NCBI GenBank assembly: GCA_900769985.1
Contig: CAAGIS010000140.1
Location: 29,711 to 93,710, forward strand
Reading direction: 5' to 3'
Source of the DNA: Spirochaetia bacterium
Lineage (GTDB): Bacteria > Spirochaetota > Spirochaetia > Treponematales > Treponemataceae
DNA length: 64,000 nucleotides
In this document: in pieces, positions 17,903-25,944 of the stretch
Layout: each line of letters opens with the position of its first letter
Numbering within the stretch: the stretch's first letter is position 1
Made by a program: the position numbers and the translations under genes
The notes under the pieces: generated by a model
Databases searched by the model: none
Seen by the model: only the letters and a program-made list of their open reading frames with translations
What the model was told of the DNA's origin: nothing

Positions 17903-18661
17903 ATGTCTTTTAAAAGAGAAACTGAAGTTAATATGAGTCAATTAGAGGCCTTTTTGCAGAATGCAGTTGAAAGGGTAAAAACAGAAGAAAATCCAGATTT
18001 GTTAAATGATATTAAGAAGGTTTTTAAAAAGAATGTTCCGTTTTCATTAAGAATGTATGTTGCAGCTTATCTTACAAAGCAGTGCGGAAGTCATTACAGA
18101 CCAAGACGGGAATATTCAGAACGCCGTAGCCGTGATTATCGTAAGGAAAGCTTGCGTTCAGATTTTTCTCAGGAAAAAAATCGCGAAAATGAAAATACAG
18201 AAACACGGATTCCTCATCCGAGAGTTCAGATTGATGAGGCTTTTGCAGCAACAATTTTTGTCGGAATCGGCAAAAACCGCCGTGTTTTTCCAAGAGATTT
18301 AGTCGGACTTTTAATCAGCGTTGCAGGACTTGACCGTGACAGAATCGGAGATATTCGTGTGCTTGCAAATTATTCTTTTGTCCAGTTGTTCAAAGAGGAT
18401 GCTGACAAGGCAATTAATGCCTTAAACGGATATGAATACCGCGGAAGAAAACTTTCTGTAAGTTATTCACGTCAGAAAGACATTGACAGCACGGACGACG
18501 ATTCTATTCCACAGTCAGTAAGCTCAGGTTATACAGACCAGTCTGCAACTCAGATTCAGGACGATGAAGCTGCATATGCTGCAGCAGAAAAAGCTATGGA
18601 AAATGCAGAAGGTTTTTCTGCTCCTGCAACACCTTCTGGTGAATCAAATTTCTTAGTATAG
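17903..18661 (+). CDS. Stand-alone DbpA-type RNA-binding domain protein
   Basis: A 252-residue protein. The N-terminal about 60 residues are helical; a middle stretch is Arg/Tyr/Ser-rich (RPRREYSERRSRDYRKES) and looks disordered and RNA-binding. Residues about 110-192 match the RNA-recognition-like domain found at the C-terminus of DbpA/CsdA DEAD-box helicases (ATIFVGIGKNRRVFPRDLVG, DIRVLANYSFVQLF, RKLSVSYSR). The tail is acidic and Ala-rich. No helicase domain is present here or next door. SD GGGAG precedes the ATG. It probably acts as an RNA chaperone or helicase cofactor; this is inference. Confidence 0.72.
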   Translation: MSFKRETEVNMSQLEAFLQNAVERVKTEENPDLLNDIKKVFKKNVPFSLRMYVAAYLTKQCGSHYRPRREYSERRSRDYRKESLRSDFSQEKNRENENTETRIPHPRVQIDEAFAATIFVGIGKNRRVFPRDLVGLLISVAGLDRDRIGDIRVLANYSFVQLFKEDADKAINALNGYEYRGRKLSVSYSRQKDIDSTDDDSIPQSVSSGYTDQSATQIQDDEAAYAAAEKAMENAEGFSAPATPSGESNFLV

Positions 18662-18673
18662 TCGGAAACGATT

Positions 18674-19411
18674 ATGAAATTAGAACCACTGCATACAGGT
18701 ATTCTTGGTGTTAATACATGGATTGTTCCGATTACAGAAAAGGCAGTTTTTATTGTCGATCCTGCATGTTCAAGTTTGTCAAGCGATGAAAATGTCGTTG
18801 TCGATTACATTGAACAAAAAGGCTTGGTGCCTGTCGCTGTTTTTTTGACGCACGGGCACTTTGATCATGTGCTGGGGTTAAAGCGCCTCAAAGAAAAGTG
18901 GCGTGATATCTGTATTGCAATACATTCTGATGATGCAGAATGTATTGGTTCTAATTCTGAATTTGTGCAGAAAAAATTTTTATCAAGTATGGGTGCACAA
19001 GTGCCCGAACTTGTGTCTGCGTTAAGTTCACTGCCTGAGCCTGACGTTCTTTTAAAAGACGGAATGACACTTGATAAGGCAGTTTCGAAAGAAAAAATTT
19101 CCTGCTCTTTTTTGGGGAATGAAAGTGCCTGCAGTGCCGGCTATGTTTTGGAGGGACTCTCGCACTGGAGTGTAATTCATACTCCGGGACATTCAAAAGG
19201 TTCTGTCTGCTATTATAATGAAAAAGAAAAAATTTTAATTTCTGGCGACACTGTGTTTTACGGAACTTACGGCAGGACAGATTTATACGGTGGAAACGAA
19301 GAACAGATAAAAAAAAGTATCTGCATGCTTTTAGAAAAACTCCCCGAAGATACTGCTGTGTATCCGGGACACGACTCATACGGCTTTACGCTGGGTTCAA
19401 ATTATTTCTAA
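18674..19411 (+). CDS. MBL-fold metallo-hydrolase
   Basis: A 245-residue metallo-beta-lactamase-fold hydrolase of the glyoxalase-II-like class. The metal site is intact: THGHFDH (His60, His62, Asp64, His65), HTPGHSKGSV, ISGDTVFYGTYGRTD and the terminal PGHDSYG. An insert of roughly 40 residues (about 105-150) separates the first and second metal motifs. It starts 13 nt after the DbpA-like gene, is last in the clpP run and ends convergently with the phosphoesterase. The substrate is unknown; thioesters such as S-lactoylglutathione analogues are typical for the class. Confidence 0.85.
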   Translation: MKLEPLHTGILGVNTWIVPITEKAVFIVDPACSSLSSDENVVVDYIEQKGLVPVAVFLTHGHFDHVLGLKRLKEKWRDICIAIHSDDAECIGSNSEFVQKKFLSSMGAQVPELVSALSSLPEPDVLLKDGMTLDKAVSKEKISCSFLGNESACSAGYVLEGLSHWSVIHTPGHSKGSVCYYNEKEKILISGDTVFYGTYGRTDLYGGNEEQIKKSICMLLEKLPEDTAVYPGHDSYGFTLGSNYF

Positions 19412-19425
19412 AAATCTACGGTTAA

Positions 19426-20133
19426 TTACCAGTGCCGCATTACAGGCGAAAAAGGCTCAAAGAAAATTCCCTGCGAAAGTGAAACTTTTATTTCATAAAA
19501 AGTGCATGAAACTTTTTCGTTGTCACCCGGAATTTTTATCAGCGCAAACGATGGCGGCAGACCTTGCCTTGGCAAAGAACAACTGCCCGGATTTATAAAT
19601 GTTGCAGTTGCAGAATCTGTTCTGTTTGCGATGTGGGTGTGACCGAAGAGCACTAAATCAGCATTTTTCTGAGCTGCATATTGTTCAAGATTTGAAATGC
19701 CGTAATAGACGCCAAAACTGTTTCCGTGAGTCAAAAGGATGTTTTTGCCGGCGACTTTTGCAGAGATTGTTTTGGGAATAAAAAGTTCGTTGTCTGCTTT
19801 TTTCTTTGGCATTAAACTATGGCTGAAATTTACGGGAAATAAATTGTCATCGCCGTTGCCCTGTACGATTGCAGTAACGGCAGGAAAGTTTTTTGCGAAT
19901 TTTCTGTTTTTTCTGGCAAGTTCAAGATTTAAAATCATGTCAGAAGCACCATCACCACAAAATGCAATCATATCGCATTTGGAAGCAAATTCTTCGAGAA
20001 TAAACTGTAGCGTTTCGGTTTTTCCGTGCGAGTCAGAAATTGCAAGGATTACAGCCTGTTCTTTTTGTGCCAGTTCCATTGCGGCAGTTTCTGAGCATAT
20101 CAAATAATTGTCAGTCTGGAAAATTCCTTTCAT
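19426..20133 (-). CDS. YfcE/MJ0936-type metallophosphoesterase
   Basis: A 235-residue calcineurin-like phosphoesterase. Metal-ligand motifs: ISDSHGKTE (near residue 33), FCGDGASD, GNGDD, LLTHGNSFGV and FGHTHIA, followed by FINPGSCSLPR as in YfcE-like phosphodiesterases. The N-terminal about 28 residues precede the conserved core and the first ATG lacks an SD, so a start at the internal Met19 is possible. It begins 7 nt after the lipoprotein gene and is co-transcribed with it. Confidence 0.85.
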   Translation of the reverse strand: MKGIFQTDNYLICSETAAMELAQKEQAVILAISDSHGKTETLQFILEEFASKCDMIAFCGDGASDMILNLELARKNRKFAKNFPAVTAIVQGNGDDNLFPVNFSHSLMPKKKADNELFIPKTISAKVAGKNILLTHGNSFGVYYGISNLEQYAAQKNADLVLFGHTHIANRTDSATATFINPGSCSLPRQGLPPSFALIKIPGDNEKVSCTFYEIKVSLSQGIFFEPFSPVMRHW

Positions 20134-20140
20134 ATAAATT

Positions 20141-20932
20141 TTACTGTTCTTTATTTTCGATGATAAAATGGTTGATTGAAGAAAGCCCTGTTTCTGGGTC
20201 TACGTATCGTTTTATTTTGTAGTTTGCGCCTGCGATGTTGTTTACGTGAATGCGAAGTTCGGAATTGCTTTTAAGCGGTTTTTCAAATAGAAGCATATAG
20301 TCAATCGCATTGTCGATAATGTCTTCAATTTCGTCAACGATAACCTGTTCTGATTCTTCTTTTATTTCCTGAACGTTGTCTGACTGCTCTACTGCCTTGT
20401 CAAGAACGAAGTCGCTTGTAGCTTCGATTGCAAGAATGTCGTCCTGCGGAAACAAAGTGTAAATCGGGAATTCGTTTCCATCTTCCATATTTTCGCGGAA
20501 AACTGCAAGTGTGTTGTTTGTGTATTCGGGAGCTCCGAGTGTAATTATTCCTGCGATTTTTACGTCTTCAAGCATGGAAATTAATTTTGAAATCCGTCCT
20601 GTGTTGCCGACTTTAAAATCATCAGGAAAAACATAAGGTATGATTAAGCCTGAGTTCTCAGTTCCGTCAGAGATTCCGAAATTTTTTTCGAGGCGTTCAA
20701 GTTCCTGGTTTATAAAATTTTCAGAATTGTAGCCGTAGCCGAAAACAACGCAGATTTTTTTTGCAGAGGGTTGCCATTGCGGACGATCAGACTGAGCGTC
20801 TGCGTTAAGTTCAGCTTGTTGTGAAGTTTGCTGGTTTATGTTTTTATTTTTTGAACACGATGCAACGCAAAAAATTGAAAGGCACAAAATTATGCCGGTT
20901 GTTTTAAAAAAAATTCCAGTAGTACGTTTCAT
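20141..20932 (-). CDS. Lipoprotein with periplasmic-binding-protein-like core
   Basis: A 263-residue lipoprotein: N-terminal signal with lipobox CVASC, a low-complexity Gln/Asn linker, then KKICVVFGYGYNSENF, a Rossmann-like start resembling sugar/BMP-type binding proteins, with alternating strands and helices (DVKIAGIITLGAPEYTNN). Residues about 190-220 are acidic and helical. I do not recognise a named family and no ligand can be given. A weak TATTCT box (20944-20939) ends 6 nt before the ATG on the minus strand. It is divergent from mnmG and upstream of the phosphoesterase. Confidence 0.6.
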   Translation of the reverse strand: MKRTTGIFFKTTGIILCLSIFCVASCSKNKNINQQTSQQAELNADAQSDRPQWQPSAKKICVVFGYGYNSENFINQELERLEKNFGISDGTENSGLIIPYVFPDDFKVGNTGRISKLISMLEDVKIAGIITLGAPEYTNNTLAVFRENMEDGNEFPIYTLFPQDDILAIEATSDFVLDKAVEQSDNVQEIKEESEQVIVDEIEDIIDNAIDYMLLFEKPLKSNSELRIHVNNIAGANYKIKRYVDPETGLSSINHFIIENKEQ

Positions 20933-20960
20933 ATTTATAGAATAACACTTTTTTTTGTAA

Positions 20961-20989
20961 TTGAAAAGGCATTAAAAAAGCAATATACT
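20961..20989 (+). promoter_or_regulatory. mnmG promoter, near-leaderless
   Basis: TTGAAA (20961-20966), 17-bp spacer, TATACT (20984-20989), then 10 nt to the ATG and no SD. The predicted leader is about 3-4 nt. Confidence 0.7.
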
Positions 20990-20999
20990 ACAACGTATT

Positions 21000-23078
21000 A
21001 TGTCTGGCTTTTATGATTATTTTGATGTAGCAGTTGTCGGCGCAGGCCATGCTGGAATTGAAGCAAGTCTTGCTGCTGCCCGAATGGGATTAAAAACTTT
21101 GGTAATTACTCAGTCAATAGATGCAATCGGAAGAATGAGCTGTAATCCGTCTATCGGTGGAATTGCAAAAGGAAATATCGTCAGGGAAATTGATGCACTT
21201 GGCGGTCAGATGGGAAAGTTCATTGATGAGTCTATGATTCAGTTTAGGCTGCTGAATAAAAGCCGCGGTCCTGCTGTTCAGGCGCCACGGTCGCAGGCAG
21301 ATAAACTCCGCTATGCTTCTATTGCCAGAAAAATTCTTGAAAGTACGGAAAATCTTTCTACGTTAATGGATACAGTTGTAGACATTCTGACGACTGATTC
21401 CGAGCAGAACCTCCCTCCTGATACTGACAGCAGTGCAGAAGTCGGTTCGATTCCGGGGGAAGTGCGAGAAGGAAAAATCTATGACGGAACAGAAAAATTC
21501 AGTCTGCATAAAAACGGAAAGCGGCAGAAAGTAATCGGAATTGTTACTGAGCGCGGAAGGGTAATTCCTGTGCGTTCTGTAGTTTTGACGACGGGAACTT
21601 TTTTGGGCGGACGGATTTTTATCGGTGAATACGATGCGCCGTGCGGACGAATAGGCGAGAGTGCCGCTTTCGGTCTTACGCAGAATCTGCACAGGCTTGG
21701 TTTTACGACAGGAAGGTTAAAGACTGGAACTCCGCCGCGCATTTTAAAATCGTCAGTTAATTTTAGCGTTCTTGAAGAACAGGCTGGCGATGAAGAGATT
21801 ATTCCTTTTTCGTTTGATACGGAAAAAGTAGATCGCCCGATGGTGCCGTGCCACATTGTCTATACGAATGAAAAAACTCATGACATTATAAGAAAAAATA
21901 TAAACCGCTCTCCGTTATACTCAGGAAAAATTTCTGGTATCGGACCGCGTTATTGTCCGTCAATCGAAGACAAGGTAATGCGTTTTGCAGAACGCGAGCG
22001 GCACCAGATTTTTGTTGAACCGGAAGGACTTGAAACAGAAGAAATTTATTTGAATGGTTTTTCAAGTTCTCTGCCTGAAAGCGTGCAGGACGAGTTTTTG
22101 AGGACGATGAATGGTTTTGAAAATGCTGTAGTAAGCCGCCCGGGCTATGCAGTTGAATATGATTATGTCGAACCTACGCAGCTTTATAATTCGCTTGAAA
22201 CAAAACGGGTTGCAGGTCTTTTTAACGCAGGGCAGATAAACGGAACAAGTGGTTATGAAGAGGCGGCAGGGCAGGGGCTTGTCGCAGGAATCAACGCCGC
22301 GCTTTACAGCCGTGAACATAAAAAAGTGTGCGGTCCTTTGTGTCCGTCTGACGGTGATGTTGAAACGCGCCCTGCTTCTATGGAAAACGGTGCGTTCTGT
22401 CCGAAAGCAGTTTATTCAGAGGAAGAACTCAAGAGAAATTGGGAATGTTCTGAAAAGCAGGCATTGCAGATTGGAAAGCGGCTTGACGAAATTCAGCGTA
22501 AGGCAGGATTTGAGAATTTTAAAAAAATCCCGGAATACAGTCCGCTTGTGCTGGGTCGTGATGAAGCGTACATCGGAGTTTTGATTGACGACCTTGTAAC
22601 ACTTGGAACAAAAGAGCCGTACAGAATGTTTACAGCCCGTGCAGAATATCGCTTGAAACTTAGATATGATACTGCAGACCGCAGGCTTTCTCAAAAGGCG
22701 TTTGAAGTCGGTTTAAAGACAAAAGAGCAGCTTTTAAAAGTTCAGGAAAAATATTCTCTTGCAGACGAAATTGTCCTGCTTCTTGAAAAAAATCCGCATC
22801 TTGAAAATCCAGGCTATCCTGAAAAAATCTGGAACGAAGCAAAAATCGATTTTAAATATAAGTATTACATCGAAAAGCAAGACCGCCGTGTAGAAAAAAT
22901 GCACAGAATGGAAAATTTTAGAATCCCTGCTGATTTTGATTACGGCGCAATTCCGTCGCTTTCAAGCGAATCACGGCTGAAACTTGAAAAAATCCGCCCT
23001 TTGACTTTAGGTCAGGCAAGCCGTATCAGCGGCATCAGAAACAGTGACATTATGCTGTTGATGGTTTATTTGAGATAG
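21000..23078 (+). CDS. mnmG: tRNA uridine-5-carboxymethylaminomethyl modification enzyme MnmG
   Basis: A 692-residue FAD enzyme (GidA) that, with MnmE, modifies the wobble uridine of several tRNAs. The FAD motif GAGHAGIEASLAAARMG is at residues 14-30; SCNPSIGGIAKG, GRLKTGTPPR, GPRYCPSIEDKVMRFA and FNAGQINGTSGYEEAAGQG are all present. It is longer than the usual roughly 620-630 residues because of two insertions: residues about 131-177 (acidic, Pro/Ser-rich) and about 437-517, which contains Cys444, Cys448, Cys467 and Cys483. Both stay in frame with the neighbouring conserved blocks. The C-terminal SRISGIRNSDIMLLMVYLR is normal. Confidence 0.95.
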   Translation: MSGFYDYFDVAVVGAGHAGIEASLAAARMGLKTLVITQSIDAIGRMSCNPSIGGIAKGNIVREIDALGGQMGKFIDESMIQFRLLNKSRGPAVQAPRSQADKLRYASIARKILESTENLSTLMDTVVDILTTDSEQNLPPDTDSSAEVGSIPGEVREGKIYDGTEKFSLHKNGKRQKVIGIVTERGRVIPVRSVVLTTGTFLGGRIFIGEYDAPCGRIGESAAFGLTQNLHRLGFTTGRLKTGTPPRILKSSVNFSVLEEQAGDEEIIPFSFDTEKVDRPMVPCHIVYTNEKTHDIIRKNINRSPLYSGKISGIGPRYCPSIEDKVMRFAERERHQIFVEPEGLETEEIYLNGFSSSLPESVQDEFLRTMNGFENAVVSRPGYAVEYDYVEPTQLYNSLETKRVAGLFNAGQINGTSGYEEAAGQGLVAGINAALYSREHKKVCGPLCPSDGDVETRPASMENGAFCPKAVYSEEELKRNWECSEKQALQIGKRLDEIQRKAGFENFKKIPEYSPLVLGRDEAYIGVLIDDLVTLGTKEPYRMFTARAEYRLKLRYDTADRRLSQKAFEVGLKTKEQLLKVQEKYSLADEIVLLLEKNPHLENPGYPEKIWNEAKIDFKYKYYIEKQDRRVEKMHRMENFRIPADFDYGAIPSLSSESRLKLEKIRPLTLGQASRISGIRNSDIMLLMVYLR

Positions 23079-23128
23079 GGATTTTTATTTTTGCTCTGAG
23101 AAATTTTTATTTCCTCTTATTGTCATCC

Positions 23129-24703
23129 TTACCCAAACAGTTCCGTAGTCTTAAGCCATGCAGCCACTTTTTCTGCATCACTGTCAAGCTCGCGGTCGTC
23201 TTCTACAAAAGCGCTCAGATTTCTGATTTCAGAATGAACCTTTTTTGTGAACGGTGCAAAATCGTCAATGCCTGCCAGGTCAACAGCCTGCATCGCAGCA
23301 AGAATATGCGTTGCATATTGCAAAAATAAAAGTTCAATTTGTTCTGCAAGCTTGCGTGCCGAAATAGTGCCCATCGAAACTTTATCTTGATTAAGAGCTT
23401 CTGTCGGTGCACTTGTAAGCGAAACAGGAAAGCAGTATGTTGCAATTTCACCGCGAATTGCACTGATTGTAATTTGTGCAGCTTTAAATCCGAGACGCAG
23501 TCCGGCACGAGGATGTTCTGGTGGAGTAACTGGAATTAAATTTTCTGTAAGTCCATTAAATTTTCCATCGATGATAACTTCTGCCTGTTTGTCAGAAAGA
23601 TCCGCAATATTTGCAAGTGCAGTCCTCAAGTAATCACATGCTGCGCATATATGCCCACCGTAAAAATTCCCTGTGTTGTAAAGTCTTCCTGCTTCAATGT
23701 CAACAAGCGGATTGTCGTTTGCAGAATTCAATTCTTCTGTAATGAGTTTTTTTGCAAAATGAAGCGTATCGCGATAGACACCAGTAATCTGCGGTGCACA
23801 GCGGATTGAATATCTGTCCTGAATTTTATTCTGTTGGGCAACAAAACTTTTGCCGTCGAGTTTTTGTATTTGGCTTTGTAAAAAGTCTTCGTATTTAAAA
23901 ACGCGTTTTGAATCTTTAATGATGTCGTAAATGTAAGAAGCAGATTCGCACTGACCTTTGTGATTTTTAATTTCACTCACTTTTGCAACAAAAGGCGTGT
24001 CTTTTCCGCGCGTAATTTCAGAAGTTACGGCAGAAAGAAAATCTGAAATTTTTGCAAGCCGTTCAGCTTTTTTTAATGCAAGGCATGCAACTGCAGTCAT
24101 TACGGAAGTTCCGTTCATAATTGCAAGCCCTTCTTTTGCTTCGATTGGAAGCGGCTTTATTTTTTCGGCATTAAATGCGTCCATTGTCGGAACGATTTTT
24201 CCTTTATAGTAAACCTGGCGCTGTCCCATAATTACGGCTGCAAGATACGAAAGCGGTGTCAAATCACCTGATGCACCGACTGAGCCAAGCTCGGGAATTA
24301 CAGGTACGATGTCTTTATTTAAAAGCGTAACCATCATTTTTGCAAGTTCGGGACGGATTGCAGAATGACCACCTTTGATGTTTCCGTTTAAACGTGCAAG
24401 AACTACGGCGCGCGCAGTTTCGTGGTCAAACTTACGACCAAGTCCGATTCCGTGGTAAGTGCAGATTACGCGCTGAAGTTCTCCTGCTTTGTCAACGCTT
24501 ATCTGGTTGTGGCAGCTGTCACCAAAATCTGTTGTAACTCCGTAAGTCGGAACACCTGTCGCTATATAGTCTTCAAGGAACTTTCTTGATTTTTCAAGTG
24601 TCTCCCAAAACTGTTTTTCTTCTGGAAGTTGAATTTGTTCATTTTTGTATGCGACATCACATACATCATCGATTGAGAGATTTTCACCATTTATTATTTT
24701 CAT
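23129..24703 (-). CDS. hutH: Histidine/aromatic amino-acid ammonia-lyase
   Basis: A 524-residue MIO-type ammonia-lyase. The self-cyclising Ala144-Ser145-Gly146 lies in GSVGASGDLTPLSYLAAV, and the catalytic Tyr54 in PTYGVTTDFGDS. Histidine ammonia-lyase yields urocanate and ammonia. The residues that sort histidine from tyrosine or phenylalanine lyases read Tyr-His (CTYHGIGLG) rather than the usual Ser-His of HutH, so the substrate is best treated as open. No other hut genes are nearby. The ATG lies almost directly after the deaminase stop (about 1 nt), so the two form one unit that releases ammonia from histidine or aromatic amino acids and from adenosine. Confidence 0.82.
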   Translation of the reverse strand: MKIINGENLSIDDVCDVAYKNEQIQLPEEKQFWETLEKSRKFLEDYIATGVPTYGVTTDFGDSCHNQISVDKAGELQRVICTYHGIGLGRKFDHETARAVVLARLNGNIKGGHSAIRPELAKMMVTLLNKDIVPVIPELGSVGASGDLTPLSYLAAVIMGQRQVYYKGKIVPTMDAFNAEKIKPLPIEAKEGLAIMNGTSVMTAVACLALKKAERLAKISDFLSAVTSEITRGKDTPFVAKVSEIKNHKGQCESASYIYDIIKDSKRVFKYEDFLQSQIQKLDGKSFVAQQNKIQDRYSIRCAPQITGVYRDTLHFAKKLITEELNSANDNPLVDIEAGRLYNTGNFYGGHICAACDYLRTALANIADLSDKQAEVIIDGKFNGLTENLIPVTPPEHPRAGLRLGFKAAQITISAIRGEIATYCFPVSLTSAPTEALNQDKVSMGTISARKLAEQIELLFLQYATHILAAMQAVDLAGIDDFAPFTKKVHSEIRNLSAFVEDDRELDSDAEKVAAWLKTTELFG

Positions 24704-24704
24704 T

Positions 24705-25748
24705 TTAGAATAGCTCCGGCTGTTGTGTTTTAAAATCTGTAAATATTTTTTTTACTTCTTGAATGTAGTTTTCTTTTTCAGTTTCAGCAAGGAATGAAGC
24801 TTTAAAACTGTTGCAGATTAAATCTTCAATTTCGTCGGTAGTAAAACTCAGTTTGCTGTACAGATTCCAGTATTCTTCATTGACTGTAGTATTAAAAAAT
24901 ACAGGATCGTCTGAACCGATTGTAACGAGAACTCCGTTGTCGTAGAGCTGTCTTACAGGATGTTCGCTCATCGTCTTTACGTATTTTTTTGTGAACACAT
25001 TGCTTGTCGGACAGATTTCAAGCGGAATTTTATTTTTGCTTATGTATTCCATTAATTCTTTATCTTGAACTGCTGTAATGCCATGCCCGATTCTTTCTGA
25101 ATGTAAAATCTTTACTGCATCCCAAATACTTTCAGGGCCTGCATCTTCTCCAGCGTGTGCTACTGCATGGAAACCGTCTTTATGCGCCTGCACAAAAACA
25201 GGCCCGAATAAATTGCACGGTCCTTTTATTTCGTTTCCGCCAAGTCCGATTCCGATAATGTCTGAACTTGGAAAGGCTTTCATCATTTCGTAATTTTCCT
25301 GTGCATTTTCAAGTCCGAATGTCCTTGAAACATCTACAAGAAGTTTTATCGTAATGTTTTTTTCTGATTTTATTTTTGCAATGTTTTTTGAAAAATTTTC
25401 AACCATGTCTTTGTAGCTGAAACCTTTTTTTATGAACGAAGACGGTGCAAAAAAAGCCTCGCAGTATTTTACGTTGTTCTCTTCAAGATAATCTGCAAAG
25501 TCGCTGAATACTAAATCAAAATCCTGCACTTCAGTAAACATATCCTGAACTTTCAAAAAAGAAGCGATGAAGCCTGATAAATCATCGTAATCAAAAAGTG
25601 ATTTTTCTTCCTGTTCAGACATACTCTTGCCAAATCGTTTTTCATAGAGTTTTTTTACAGATGCCATTTTAATTACAGCTTCTATGTGAATATGAAGTTC
25701 AGCTTTTGGGACTTGTTTTAATAAGGAAAAAAAATCGGCTTTTTTCAT
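24705..25748 (-). CDS. add: Adenosine deaminase family protein
   Basis: A 347-residue metal-dependent deaminase. The zinc site is seen as AELHIHIEA (HxH), AHAGEDAG, IGHGI and SDDPVFF; SNVFTKKYV is also conserved. The usual HxHLDG substrate loop reads HIHIEA, so whether it takes adenosine or adenine is uncertain. An upstream extension of the frame to 25895 is Lys/Ile/Phe-rich and not homologous; the ATG at 25748 directly precedes the conserved start, with GGAG 13 nt upstream, a somewhat long spacing. It is co-transcribed with the downstream lyase. Confidence 0.85.
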   Translation of the reverse strand: MKKADFFSLLKQVPKAELHIHIEAVIKMASVKKLYEKRFGKSMSEQEEKSLFDYDDLSGFIASFLKVQDMFTEVQDFDLVFSDFADYLEENNVKYCEAFFAPSSFIKKGFSYKDMVENFSKNIAKIKSEKNITIKLLVDVSRTFGLENAQENYEMMKAFPSSDIIGIGLGGNEIKGPCNLFGPVFVQAHKDGFHAVAHAGEDAGPESIWDAVKILHSERIGHGITAVQDKELMEYISKNKIPLEICPTSNVFTKKYVKTMSEHPVRQLYDNGVLVTIGSDDPVFFNTTVNEEYWNLYSKLSFTTDEIEDLICNSFKASFLAETEKENYIQEVKKIFTDFKTQQPELF

Positions 25749-25805
25749 AATTAAGTTCAAACTCCTTTTTCCGATGTCTTTAAAAATTTCACCGAAACTT
25801 ACCTT

Positions 25806-25845
25806 GTCATTAATTATTATTAATTGGAAAAAAATTAATAATGAC
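25806..25845. repeat. AT-rich inverted repeat upstream of the deaminase gene
   Basis: ATTATTAATT (25816-25825) and AATTAATAAT (25833-25842) are flanked by GTC (25806-25808) and GAC (25843-25845), with a short unpaired stretch on one side. It lies in the roughly 150-nt leader or promoter region of the deaminase-lyase operon and could be an operator. Nothing else recognisable fills 25749-25900. Confidence 0.4.
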
Positions 25846-25900
25846 TCTTCATTTTTATATCGGCAGATTTTGCAGAATTCTTTACACAAAAACATTAAAT

Positions 25901-25932
25901 GAACCTCTAAAAATTTCAGTTTTCAGAGGTTC
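25901..25932 (-). terminator. Hairpin after pepF
   Basis: GAACCTCT (25901-25908) pairs with AGAGGTTC (25925-25932), with an inner AAAA/TTTT extension. It follows the pepF stop by about 12 nt on the minus strand and is the likely transcription end, although the trailing T-run is short and interrupted. Confidence 0.5.
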
Positions 25933-25944
25933 TATAAAATTTTC

